Below are positions 1-8,493 of a stretch of DNA of 36,908 bases, in pieces (positions within the stretch are counted from its first letter, which is position 1; each line of letters starts with the position of its first letter). The notes below the pieces were generated by a model. That model was not told the DNA's origin. It did no database searches and saw only the letters and a program-made list of their open reading frames with translations. Source of the stretch: Oscillospiraceae bacterium. GTDB lineage: Bacteria > Bacillota > Clostridia > Oscillospirales > Ruminococcaceae. The DNA lies in NCBI GenBank assembly GCA_014799325.1, contig JAAVIE010000140.1, forward strand, positions 1 through 36,908, read 5' to 3'. Position numbers and translations under genes: made by a program.

Positions 1-181
1 GGGCTTGTTTGCCATACCATTTTTTGTTTCTTATACGGTATTTTCTCAGATTTTTTTCCTTTTTCTTAAACTTAATGCTTCCTTTTTTCAAGGTTATTGC
101 TACCTTCTTTGCTACTGTTGCATTTACTTTGAGAATTTACGTTCCGCAAATCAAATGGTTATTGGAACACGTTCTTAGTAT
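1..181. other. left edge, no supported gene
   Basis: No gene can be supported here. The plus-strand 78-residue frame is phenylalanine-rich, lacks a ribosome binding site, and its end overlaps the pnkp terminator. On the minus strand a lysine-rich frame is open from about position 140 to the window edge, but it has no ATG and no convincing ribosome binding site. It could be the start of a gene that lies mostly outside the window; this cannot be decided from the sequence given. Confidence 0.5.
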
Positions 182-228
182 AAAAATGCCGCTGCATCAC
201 AGACTGCGGTCTGACATACAGCGGCATT
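182..228 (-). terminator. intrinsic terminator of the hen1-pnkp operon
   Basis: A perfect 10-bp inverted repeat (AATGCCGCTG / CAGCGGCATT) encloses a smaller CAGAC/GTCTG hairpin. Read on the minus strand the stem is followed directly by TTTTT (complement of 182-186). It lies about 50 bp beyond the pnkp stop codon, so it should end the hen1-pnkp transcript. Confidence 0.85.
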
Positions 229-280
229 ATGTTGGGGCGTTTTGATCATTCCGATCATGCTTTTTTTCTATATCAAAATA

Positions 281-2878
281 TCAAAGCCTTGGATCCACCG
301 GTTCGCTCTCAAAAGCAAGAACGCCGAAAGAACATTCATGCACTCTGTAAAGGGGCTCGCCCTTCACAAATCTGTGAAGTGATTCCATGCCAAGGGAAAA
401 CTCTTTCAGAGCCAATGTCCGCTTGCGGTTCAGGGAGCGAACCTTTAGCCGTTTCAGATGATCGGGTTCAAGATACTCCGCGCCGTAAATGATACGCAGA
501 TACTCGCGCCCTCTGCACTTCACTGCGGGCTGTAACAACCGTATCCCTTGCTTGGCGGTATAGGTTTCGGGCTTCACCACCATTCCCTCTCCGCCGTTTT
601 CGGTAAGCTCCAGCCACCAGTCAACACCCTGCTGTATGCTTTCTTCGTCCTCCGTGTCAACACAGAGGTAGGGCGTTTCCATAAAAACAGGATCGATCCC
701 GGTAATGTATTTTTTGATATTCTCCATATGCCAAATGTGCTTTTCCTGTGAAAAAACACGACCCTCCGCAGCAAGGATATGAAAGGGCGCTATGCGGTAA
801 TCATCAACGTTTTTTACCGTCCAGCAGTATTGACGGTATGCCCCGATATAGCGGCTTATGTCCTCCCGCTTTGTTTTATAGCGTTCAAGCAGCGCTGCGG
901 GATCAACGTTCTGTCCTGATGTGACCTTATCTACCTCGGGAGATCGGTTCTGCCGCTCGCAGGCTTTTTCAAGGGCGCTGACTGCGGCGGAAAGTCCTGC
1001 CATTCCCGCGTTTCCTGTCGGAGCGTACTGTAAGCGGATCAGCCCTTGCGCTTTCTCCGACCAAGGCATCAGCTCGGTGTCAAGGCATACCCAGTCTGTA
1101 TTGAAGCCGCCCCAGAAGTCCGTTTTTGTCAGCACGGCGTCAAGTCTGTCAAGGAGCGCCCTTTCGGTATCGGCATTGTCGAAAAACCGTCTGCCTGTTC
1201 GGGTGTAGATGATCCCTCTTGTGCCGTCGGTGATGCCGAAGCGTTTGGCTGCCGCTTCGGGAGTTCTGCACAGAACTATTACAGCTCGTGAGCCCATGTG
1301 CTTTTGCTCGCAGACTATATTCCGTATACCGTGACTGCGGTAATACTCAAAGGCTTGCAGGGGGTATTCAAGATATCCCTCAACAGCGCTGGTTTCACAG
1401 GGCGACATGGTAGGCGGCAGATATATGAGCCAATGCGGGTCAGCCGCAAACCGCGACATGATCTCCAAAGCCGCCGCAGCATTATTCTCATGAATGTCGA
1501 TAGAGGGCATCAGCTCCGTTTCGATATGCAGCTTTTTGTTGAAATCCCCTACCGTGAGCATATCTCCGAGCATATCTCCCATATCGGTATCAGGGGCATC
1601 TTCAAGGGGCTTCACAGGTTCGTAATACTGCTGTAAAGCTTCCACATCTGCTATCTCGCCTTCGGGGTAGCGGTAAGCGGTCAGCTTTCCGCCGAATACG
1701 CAGCCCGTATCGATGCAGAAGGTGTTGTTTTGCGTTCTGACTTCCTTTCCCGCAATATGTCCGTAAACGATGACGGCGCGCCCTCTGTAGTCCGATGCCC
1801 AATCAAGACGGACAGGGAGGCCGTAGGAATCAAGCTCCCCTGTGGTCTCGCCATAAAGACAAAACTCTCTAACTCTTGCGGAACCTCGCCCGATGTACTC
1901 CTGCTTCAAGCCTGCGTGGGCTATCACCAGCCTGCCTTCGTCAAGTACATAATGGCTTATCAGTCCGTCAATAAACTCTGCGGCTTCGGCTTTGAAAGCG
2001 CTGCCCTTTTCCTCGATCTCCGCAGCTGTTTTGTCAAAGCCGTGGGTCATGGCGACGGTTTTGCCGCTAAGATATTTAAGCAGCTTTGCGTCGTGGTTGC
2101 CGGGTACTGCAATGGCGTTTCCCGCCCTAACCATATCCATAACAAGGCGAAGAACGTCTGCATTACGGGTTCCTCTGTCGCAGAGATCTCCCAAAAAGGC
2201 GGCTTTTCTGCCCTCAGGATGAGAGTATACGTTATCTGTCCTAACATAGCCCAGCTTGTCAAGCAGCATTTCCAACTCGTCACAGCAGCCGTGAATGTCG
2301 CCGATAATGTCAAAGGGGCCGTGGTTGTCCCTTTTATCGTTCCACAGCTTTGTACGGACAACTTCGGTGTTTTCAAGCTGTTCGAGAGAATTTATCACAT
2401 ACACAAAACGGAAGCCCTCCCGTTTCAGCCCTCTTATGCTGCGTTTAAGATCGCGGCAGTGCTGACGTATCACGCGCTCGGGAAAATTGCGGTCGGAACG
2501 GGCTTTGTTGCGCTCCTGCAATATTTCTTCGGGTAGGTTCAACACGATAGCCGCCGCGTGAACGTTCTGTTCCCTTGCTAAGTCTATTATCCTTTTTCTT
2601 GAGCTTTGCTGAATATTGGTGGCGTCGATAACGGTCAGCTTCATATTATTAAGGCGCTTGTTTGCCGCATAATAAAGCAGATCAAAGGCGTCCTCGGAAA
2701 TGCTTTGGCTGTTCTCATCGTCGCACACCATTCCCCTGAAAAAGTCGGAGGAAAGCACTTCGGTGGGCTTGAAATGCCGCAGGGCGAAGCTGCTCTTTCC
2801 CGATGACGTTCCGCCTACAAGGGCTACAAGGCAGAATTCGGGTATCTCTATTTTATATTTTTCCATGTACTTATCCAT
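281..2878 (-). CDS. pnkp: Pnkp: polynucleotide kinase-phosphatase-ligase of bacterial RNA repair
   Basis: This trifunctional end-healing and sealing enzyme repairs broken RNA (for example ribotoxin-cleaved tRNA) together with Hen1. The 865-residue length matches the Clostridium thermocellum enzyme family. Three domains are visible in order. A P-loop kinase has GGTSSGKS at 22-29. A calcineurin-type 2',3'-phosphatase has GDIHG at 193-197, GDLCDRG near 230 and GNHD at 260-263. A C-terminal adenylyltransferase/ligase has the KHMG nucleotidyl-lysine motif at 526-529, then EGMVVKP and a late AVKCRGREYLR motif. All catalytic signatures look intact. The start overlaps the hen1 stop by 8 bp, which implies translational coupling. 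In the known family, Pnkp seals RNA only as a heterotetramer with Hen1, so the pairing is functionally meaningful. Located in the cytoplasm (no signal peptide). Confidence 0.96.
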   Translation of the reverse strand: MDKYMEKYKIEIPEFCLVALVGGTSSGKSSFALRHFKPTEVLSSDFFRGMVCDDENSQSISEDAFDLLYYAANKRLNNMKLTVIDATNIQQSSRKRIIDLAREQNVHAAAIVLNLPEEILQERNKARSDRNFPERVIRQHCRDLKRSIRGLKREGFRFVYVINSLEQLENTEVVRTKLWNDKRDNHGPFDIIGDIHGCCDELEMLLDKLGYVRTDNVYSHPEGRKAAFLGDLCDRGTRNADVLRLVMDMVRAGNAIAVPGNHDAKLLKYLSGKTVAMTHGFDKTAAEIEEKGSAFKAEAAEFIDGLISHYVLDEGRLVIAHAGLKQEYIGRGSARVREFCLYGETTGELDSYGLPVRLDWASDYRGRAVIVYGHIAGKEVRTQNNTFCIDTGCVFGGKLTAYRYPEGEIADVEALQQYYEPVKPLEDAPDTDMGDMLGDMLTVGDFNKKLHIETELMPSIDIHENNAAAALEIMSRFAADPHWLIYLPPTMSPCETSAVEGYLEYPLQAFEYYRSHGIRNIVCEQKHMGSRAVIVLCRTPEAAAKRFGITDGTRGIIYTRTGRRFFDNADTERALLDRLDAVLTKTDFWGGFNTDWVCLDTELMPWSEKAQGLIRLQYAPTGNAGMAGLSAAVSALEKACERQNRSPEVDKVTSGQNVDPAALLERYKTKREDISRYIGAYRQYCWTVKNVDDYRIAPFHILAAEGRVFSQEKHIWHMENIKKYITGIDPVFMETPYLCVDTEDEESIQQGVDWWLELTENGGEGMVVKPETYTAKQGIRLLQPAVKCRGREYLRIIYGAEYLEPDHLKRLKVRSLNRKRTLALKEFSLGMESLHRFVKGEPLYRVHECSFGVLAFESEPVDPRL

Positions 2879-4274
2879 TTTTCCTAAACACCCCCATTTG
2901 TGTCGGCGTACCTAAATTTTCATCTACATCGCCAATACCGCTTATCTCGCAGGTATAGCCAAATTTTTCGCAGATATGCTCTGTCCATTGCCTGAATTCT
3001 TCTCTTGTCCATTCAAAGCGGTGATCGCCATGGCGGAGGGTGTTTTTGGGCAGATTTTCGTAATTTGCGTTGTATTCTCTGTTTGGCGTTGTGAGAATTA
3101 CCGTTTTGGGCGCTGCAAACTCAAACACTGCCCGCTCAAAGGCAGGTATCCTCATAGGCTCGATATGCTCTATGACCTCCACTACACAGGCGCAGCCGTA
3201 GCCCTCAAAACGTTTGTCGCGATAGGTAAGAGAGGCTTGCATAAGGGTCAGCTTGTTTTTGCGGAAGGTCTGCATTCTGTCAAGGTGAAGACGCTGCGCC
3301 GCTTTTTCCAGCACGCTGACAGATATGTCGCAGGCGGTCACTTTGGTGATTTGGGGTTCGTTCAGCAAAAGGGAGGTCAGACGGCACTCGCCGCAGCCAA
3401 GGTCGATAACGCTTGCGGCTCCGCTTGCCAGGACTGCATTTTTTACCGCTTCCATTCGCTGTGTGTTGAGGGAAAGGCGCGTTTCCTTTTCTTCCGCTGC
3501 ATCGGCGTTTTCCTCACCTTCCGGTACTTCATCACCTGCATTTTCATCGGCAAGTAGAATGTCAAGGGTCTTTCGCGCGTAGCTGCCCTTAGCGGCAAAA
3601 TAGCGGCGGGTTATTTTCTCCTTGCAGGGGTGATCGGCAAGCCAGCCCTCGCCGTGTTCAAGGAGCTTCCTTATCTCGTCCTCTGATGTATAGTAATGCT
3701 TTTGCTTATCAAAAACGGGTATCAGCACATAGATGTGATTCAGCAGCTCGGACAGCTTCACCGTGCCGCTGATAGTAAGGTCGATATAGGGTGACTCTCC
3801 CCACTCAGGGAAATTGCTGTCAAGCATTGTGCGCGTTGTTTCCACCATATAGCCCAGGGGCTCAAACATTTCCTTTGCCAGCGATCTATCTCCGTTGTCT
3901 TTCAGAGAGTAAAGACGGGCTGTGAGCTTCAAAGGCGTGTCTGCTAATTCCTGCCGCTTATCGCATCTGCCGCTCATGGCAGTTCCGAAAATGCGGGCAA
4001 TGGCTGTGCTCATAAAGGAGGTGGAAGCGTAAGGTCTGTCGTTGACGTAGTCGAACAGACCCCCTTCTCTGCTGCCCGCCTTTCCTCTTGCAAGATCAAG
4101 GGGATCAATGTCAAGGAGCAGGGCGGCTGTGGTGCGCTCATCGCTGACTTCGGGATAAAAAACATAGGCTTTGCCGTAGGATAATTCAAACTGCTGGGCG
4201 CGCTCCGGATTTTTGTGCAGAAGGTAGCCCAGATCCTGTGTGCCGCGTCCTTCATAGGTAATGGTCAATAACAA
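2871..4274 (-). CDS. hen1: Hen1: 3'-terminal RNA ribose 2'-O-methyltransferase
   Basis: Hen1 methylates the 2'-OH at the 3' end of broken RNA before ligation, so the repaired junction resists re-cleavage. The 467-residue protein has the bacterial two-part layout: an N-terminal domain (about 1-240) that in the family activates the Pnkp ligase, an acidic linker (about 244-265), and a class I SAM methyltransferase. The latter has DLGCGECRL near 291-299, an E-x-x-E-H metal-binding motif (EVIEHIE, 366-372) and a further HGDHRF histidine pair near 415-418. The start is TTG: it is followed by LLTITYEG, which resembles typical family N-termini, and lies 7-8 nt after AGGAGAG. It is the first gene of the operon, and its end overlaps pnkp. 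Confidence 0.95.
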   Translation of the reverse strand: MLLTITYEGRGTQDLGYLLHKNPERAQQFELSYGKAYVFYPEVSDERTTAALLLDIDPLDLARGKAGSREGGLFDYVNDRPYASTSFMSTAIARIFGTAMSGRCDKRQELADTPLKLTARLYSLKDNGDRSLAKEMFEPLGYMVETTRTMLDSNFPEWGESPYIDLTISGTVKLSELLNHIYVLIPVFDKQKHYYTSEDEIRKLLEHGEGWLADHPCKEKITRRYFAAKGSYARKTLDILLADENAGDEVPEGEENADAAEEKETRLSLNTQRMEAVKNAVLASGAASVIDLGCGECRLTSLLLNEPQITKVTACDISVSVLEKAAQRLHLDRMQTFRKNKLTLMQASLTYRDKRFEGYGCACVVEVIEHIEPMRIPAFERAVFEFAAPKTVILTTPNREYNANYENLPKNTLRHGDHRFEWTREEFRQWTEHICEKFGYTCEISGIGDVDENLGTPTQMGVFRKNG

Positions 4275-4313
4275 GTTTGATCTCTCCTTTCTTTTGATCT
4301 AATACTAATACCA

Positions 4314-4342
4314 TTTAAAAAGCAGATAAAGTGCTTTTTAAA
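4314..4342 (-). promoter_or_regulatory. hairpin in the hen1 leader
   Basis: A perfect 11-bp inverted repeat (TTTAAAAAGCA / TGCTTTTTAAA, 7-nt loop) lies within the roughly 120-nt leader between the hen1 promoter and its TTG start. On the minus strand the descending arm contains T5, so it resembles a weak A-tract/U-tract terminator. It could act as an attenuator; that role is inference. Confidence 0.5.
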
Positions 4343-4402
4343 CGCCTTACCGTAAGCGGCAAAGCGAGAGCATAGCTCCATCGGTTATTAGTGTAACTTT
4401 AT

Positions 4403-4431
4403 ATTATATCACCAGAATTTCAAAAAGTCAA
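4403..4431 (-). promoter_or_regulatory. hen1-pnkp promoter
   Basis: On the minus strand TTGACT (4431-4426) and TATAAT (4408-4403) are separated by exactly 17 bp, a near-consensus vegetative sigma promoter. The predicted start near 4396 leaves a leader of about 120 nt before the hen1 TTG codon. Confidence 0.8.
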
Positions 4432-4484
4432 TAGATTTAGAAAAGTTTTTGAGCAAAAACATGTCAATAAGCATAACATAATGC

Positions 4485-4520
4485 AAACGGCAGAGTACAA
4501 GTTTAGAACTCTGCCGTTTT
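4485..4520. terminator. terminator-like hairpin between divergent promoters
   Basis: A perfect 12-bp inverted repeat (AAACGGCAGAGT / ACTCTGCCGTTT) with an 11-nt loop is followed by TTTT on the plus strand. No plus-strand gene precedes it; it lies between the divergent hen1 and merR promoters. It may insulate the merR promoter, be left over from a lost gene, or act as a protein-binding dyad. Confidence 0.5.
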
Positions 4521-4562
4521 ATATAGTATTCAAAAAAATATTATCTTTATTTAATTTTACTA

Positions 4563-4593
4563 TTGACTCTTCCGTTGGGGAATAGTGTATAAT
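4563..4593 (+). promoter_or_regulatory. MerR-type promoter with operator dyad
   Basis: TTGACT (4563-4568) and TATAAT (4588-4593) are separated by 19 bp rather than 17. The over-long spacer carries an inverted repeat, ACTCTTCC (4566-4573) and GGAATAGT (4579-4586), matching at 7 of 8 positions. A 19-bp spacer with a centred dyad is the hallmark of MerR-family operators, where the regulator untwists DNA to realign the two boxes. The site lies 32 bp before the MerR-like gene, so autoregulation is expected. Confidence 0.8.
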
Positions 4594-4624
4594 ATACTTA
4601 ACGTCAGCGAGAGGAAGAAATAAT

Positions 4625-5568
4625 ATGGGTAATTTAGTTAAAATCAGAGATATATCCGTCAAATATAATGTATCTGCCCGTACTCTTCGTTATTATGAGG
4701 AAATGGGTTTGATAGAAAGCACACGAAATGATGACTATGCTTACAGATTATATGATGAGGCTGCAATAAAGCGCTTGGAGCAGATTTTGATTTTACGCAG
4801 ACTTAATATCAGTATAAAGGATATTAAACGCATATTCAGCACCGCAGGCTCGGAAGTCGTTTTAGATGTGCTTGAAAAAAGGTCGATAATATAGACGAGG
4901 AAGTTTCCCTTTTGCATGAATTGAAAAAAAATCGTCTTGGAGTTTATTGAGCAGATAAAAAATCTGGACTTTGAAAAAGAAACAGATATAAAGCTGTTGT
5001 ACGAAAAAGCAAACGATATTGAAACGCAAATCACAAATGTGGATTACAACGGTAATTCTGCTTCGGTTGAACGTTTTTTTGAAGTCACAGAAAAGCTGAA
5101 CGACAAAATACCCGATATAATAATTATCCGTATTCCAAAATTCAGAGCAATAACATCGGGCGCAATGTCATATGAAGATGTCTTTGGAAAATTCCGGATA
5201 TGGCAGGAAGCGCACAATGATTTTTTCAGCCCATTATTTTTGACGCTCCCGATTTTCTGTGCGAAAACAACGGAAATCCTGAATGGATATGGCGCATTAA
5301 GGACGAAATTACAGAAACTGACGCAGCTCCCTATGAAATTATTGAACACCCCGGCGGGTTGTATGCTGTTGCGGTAAGTATTGACGGTGATGACGAAAGC
5401 GGCAATAAGGTAATGCAAAAAATAGAAAAATGGATAGAAAAAACAAATTTTGTTATTGACAATAGCCGCGCAACCTCGGTACACATGATATATGCGGACG
5501 ATGAGATAAGGAAAGGGCTCGGCTATCATCAACTGAATTTTTATGCTCCCATAAGGCTAAAAAAATGA
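4625..5568 (+). pseudogene. MerR-family regulator with GyrI-like effector domain, frameshifted
   Basis: The intact N-terminal part (4625-4880) is a MerR winged helix: VKYNVSARTLRYYEEMGLI followed by YRLYDEAAIKRLEQI. The protein then continues across three frame breaks: near 4877-4882 (A6 run), near 4924-4931 (A8 run) and near 5220-5245 (T-rich runs). The pieces join into a coiled coil and a GyrI-like ligand-binding domain ending at 5568 (HPGGLYAVAVSIDGDDESGN, then FYAPIRLKK). Such MerR-GyrI proteins sense small amphipathic ligands and activate transporters or detoxification genes. All breaks lie in or near homopolymers, so either real decay or sequencing error is possible. The promoter and ribosome binding site (GAGAGGAAG) remain intact. 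Confidence 0.85.
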
Positions 5569-5592
5569 TATTTGAAAAGGAATGAAAACAAA

Positions 5593-6680
5593 ATGAGATA
5601 TTGGATAGAACGCTGGTCGCAGCTTAGAAAAAAAGAATTGATTTCTTATCCGAATGAATTTCCCATACATGATGTATATAAAACAGTGTGTACACAGGAG
5701 GAGCTGAAAAGCGGATTTAAGGAATTGCATGAAATTTTCACCCATTGCTATGAGGACATAATGAATGAACCTGCCGATATGCTTCTGCCGACTTATGATA
5801 TGAACGAGTATGAATATTTTTCCAAGGAGGCAAGAACGTCCCGTGAGGAGTCATACAAATATGCAAAGATTTTTTATGTATTGGGGTACTCGGGTGAGTT
5901 GAAGCCGAGCGGTGAATTATGTATTCAGTCGGAAAAGCTGAAAGAGCAATGCAAGGCTTTGAAAATTACAAATATCGGCGCATTTCTGAATAAGCTCGGC
6001 AATTACGGAATTACAGCCGAGGGACTTGTAAACGGCAAAATAAAAAACAACACCGATATAACTGTTTCATATTCAGACAATAAGAATGTAATAACAGCAT
6101 TATACATTTTGGCTGTAAAATCAAATAATACGGACAGGTTTAATGATTTTTGCAGGCTGAATTATAAATTGTTTGAAAGCGATTGGAGTACTGTTGAGTA
6201 CGGCAGCGGTGTTGACGCTGTTTCCGATCTTTTTCATTCGGAACAGGACAGAGAAACGGCTCAATTGATACATGAGGAGCTTTTAAAACGAGGCTACAGT
6301 TATAATTTTCAGGGTTGGAATGAGGGTCCTCAAATTCGGTATTATAAAAAAGAGAGCGACCGAAACAGAAATACAAATGCTGATTTTTGGCTTACAAGCA
6401 TGGATACCGAATTCAGGTTTTATTTTCGTATAAAAATATGGATAAGGTTCTTGAATACATCAAACAATGTCCCGAAAGTGTTATAGGCAATTTTATGGTA
6501 AGTGACAATGGGTGCGCTAACGGAATTTCAGGAAAATGCGCTTCGGGGATTTCTTACGAGCTTAATGGCAAAACTATATGGAGATGCGGATGTTGTAATC
6601 CTAATTTTCAGGTAACTCCGAATTCACAAGATTATTTATATTATATCAATGCCGTGGAAATGTCCGGTAATAAAAAATAA
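5593..6680 (+). pseudogene. unknown protein, probably co-transcribed with the MerR gene, one frameshift
   Basis: I do not recognise this family. Translation probably starts at ATG 5593 (MRYWIERWSQ) after AAAGGA, 24 bp beyond the regulator, so it is likely under the same MerR promoter. The first frame runs to about 6385 and the natural continuation is the overlapping frame ending at 6680. The switch is at the T5 run near 6381-6385 (…NTNADF then LAYKHGYRI). The joined product would be about 360 residues, mostly helical and polar. Its cysteine-rich tail (WRCGCCNPNF plus earlier NGCANGISGKC) could bind a metal. No signal peptide or membrane segment is visible. Its position after the MerR gene suggests it is the regulator's target. 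Confidence 0.6.
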
Positions 6681-6682
6681 AG

Positions 6683-6728
6683 GCTGCGTAGCAATATGCA
6701 GCGTCAGCTTGTCGCCGCCGCATATTGC
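6683..6728 (-). terminator. bidirectional terminator-like hairpin between convergent genes
   Basis: A perfect 9-bp stem (GCAATATGC at 6691-6699, GCATATTGC at 6720-6728) with a GC-rich interior lies between two genes that end facing each other. On the minus strand the stem is followed within about 12 nt by a T-rich stretch, so it probably ends the MATE transcript; on the plus strand it lacks a T-tract. Confidence 0.5.
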
Positions 6729-6736
6729 AAGGGTGA

Positions 6737-8131
6737 TCATTCGGTACGTGCTTTCTTTTTGTCAAAGCCGTGTACCCAGTCGGAAAAGAGATAGTACAGC
6801 AGATAGATAACCGAGCTTATTGCCCAGGTCAGCGGATATGCCCAATAGATACAGCCGATCTCTCCCACATAGTGCATTATGCAGATTATGTAAATGATAC
6901 GCACCACGCACCAGATAGAGAGCATAATGAACATAGGCACAAAAGCTTTTCCCGCGCCGCGGCACACTGCCGCTATAGAGTGGGAAAAGGCTAAGAGGAA
7001 GTAAAACAGCGCCACGGTATGAGCCTGCCGAACTCCAAGCTCGATAACACCCGGCGTCTTATCAAAAAGCCCGATAAAATACGGCGCTAAGAAATAACAG
7101 CATACGCCTATGACCTCTGCCGTCACCACCGCCGCGATAATGCAGAAGCGGGAGCCTTTTTTCGCTCTGTCATACTGCCGCGCGCCCAAGTTCTGACTGA
7201 TAAAGGTGGTGCTTGCCATGCAGAAGCTGTTTATGGGGAGAAAGGCAAATCCCTCTATCTTTGCGTGAACGCCGTAAGCCGCCATTGCAAGCTTTCCGAA
7301 GGAGTTGATCTGGGTCTGAACTATTACGTTGGCAATAGCTATCACCGAGTTCTGTATTCCCGAGGGCAAGCCGTAGCGGACGATTTCCTTAAGCATATCC
7401 CAATGGAGACGGAGCTTTCTAAGCTCAACGGTAAATACATTTCCGCTCCTCATAAGATAGATCATACAAAGCACCACGCTGGCGACCTGAGAGACCACTG
7501 TTGCCGCCGCGGCAGACCATATTCCCCAACGAAAAGCCCCTAAAAACAGCAGATCCAGGATCACGTTCAGCACGGAGGAAAAGATAAGGTAGTACAGCGG
7601 ACGGCGGCTGTCGCCAACGGCGTTCATGATGCTGCGGCAGATGTTGTACATTACCATTCCGAGAGAACCCATGAAGTACCAGCGGAAATATTCCACCGCT
7701 TCGGGCATTACCTCGGGGTCGGTCTGCATCCACACAAGGAGCGTGGGGGTAAAGACAACACCCACCACCGTCAACACCACGCTGCATATCAGTCCGAAGG
7801 TCATCAGGGTGTGAATTGCCCGCGAGACCTTTTCCTCATCTCCGCTGCCGAAATAGCGGGAGATCACCACTCCGCCGCCCATGGCCGCCCCTGTGAAAAA
7901 GCTTACCAGCATAAAGATAAGCGTACCCGAGGAGGACACCGCCGCCAGGGCGTTTGTTCCAAGGAACCAGCTGACTATAAGCGAGTCAACGGTGTTGTAC
8001 AGCTGCTGGAATATCTGGCTGACGAATACGGGCAGTGCGAAGCCTATCATCAGTGAGTATATGTTGCCTGTGGTCATGTCTTTGGTGGCGGATGCACCCG
8101 CTGTTGATCTTTTTCCTATCATATTTTTCAT
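6737..8131 (-). CDS. MATE-family multidrug/cation efflux transporter
   Basis: A polytopic membrane exporter of the MATE (NorM/DinF-like) family, which moves drugs or metabolites out of the cell using a Na+ or H+ gradient. The 464-residue length and about 12 hydrophobic segments fit the family. It opens with MTTGNIYSLMIGFALPVFVSQ and QLYNTVDSLIVSWFLG, the characteristic first-helix pattern, and the mid-protein segment GLPSGIQNSVIAIANVIVQ repeats the half-domain motif. Start at ATG 8131 after TTGGAGAA; a second in-frame ATG is 9 bp on. It has its own promoter about 115 bp upstream and converges on the unknown gene. The substrate cannot be inferred. Confidence 0.93.
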   Translation of the reverse strand: MKNMIGKRSTAGASATKDMTTGNIYSLMIGFALPVFVSQIFQQLYNTVDSLIVSWFLGTNALAAVSSSGTLIFMLVSFFTGAAMGGGVVISRYFGSGDEEKVSRAIHTLMTFGLICSVVLTVVGVVFTPTLLVWMQTDPEVMPEAVEYFRWYFMGSLGMVMYNICRSIMNAVGDSRRPLYYLIFSSVLNVILDLLFLGAFRWGIWSAAAATVVSQVASVVLCMIYLMRSGNVFTVELRKLRLHWDMLKEIVRYGLPSGIQNSVIAIANVIVQTQINSFGKLAMAAYGVHAKIEGFAFLPINSFCMASTTFISQNLGARQYDRAKKGSRFCIIAAVVTAEVIGVCCYFLAPYFIGLFDKTPGVIELGVRQAHTVALFYFLLAFSHSIAAVCRGAGKAFVPMFIMLSIWCVVRIIYIICIMHYVGEIGCIYWAYPLTWAISSVIYLLYYLFSDWVHGFDKKKARTE

Positions 8132-8244
8132 GTTTTCTCCAATGTATAATGTGAATATTTTTCAGTGCCAAAAGGGTCGCTGCCTCCCAGCCGCTTTTGT
8201 GTATTTATTTGTGCAAATGTAAACAAAATATGTATAACTTTAAT

Positions 8245-8273
8245 ATTATACAACATATGATCGAAAAAATCAA
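8245..8273 (-). promoter_or_regulatory. promoter of the MATE gene
   Basis: On the minus strand TTGATT (8273-8268) and TATAAT (8250-8245) are separated by 17 bp. The predicted start near 8238 leaves a 5' leader of about 105 nt. In the rest of the 362-bp gap I see nothing gene-like between 8274 and 8404. Confidence 0.7.
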
Positions 8274-8404
8274 GAGCGGGATATATGCGGATCTTTTTTA
8301 GGCAGTGTTTTCAGAGAGTATACAGGACGGCATTTCAACCGGAGCTGTATTTTATACATTTCTCCTCATATTGCGGCAATCTCCTACGGTGCGCTTCCTT
8401 AAGT

Positions 8405-8455
8405 TCAAAAAAATATCAGCCTGCCAAAGCGCTAAAGCCATGACAAGCTGATATT
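8405..8455 (-). terminator. intrinsic terminator after the DUF2441-like gene
   Basis: Inverted repeat AATATCAGC (8412-8420) / GCTGATATT (8447-8455). On the minus strand the stem runs into GATATTTTTTTG, a T7 tract. It lies about 40 bp past the stop of the DUF2441-like gene and ends that transcription unit. Confidence 0.85.
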
Positions 8456-8493
8456 GTTTCTGTGATCAGGTAAACCTTTACCCCTATATGTTG

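Noticed and set aside
9-245. 78-residue plus-strand ORF at the left edge
   Set aside because: Low-complexity hydrophobic composition from T-rich DNA, no ribosome binding site, and it runs through the pnkp terminator.
1730-2536. 268-residue plus-strand ORF
   Set aside because: It is antisense to the phosphatase part of pnkp, whose motifs are unmistakable; no recognisable domain or ribosome binding site.
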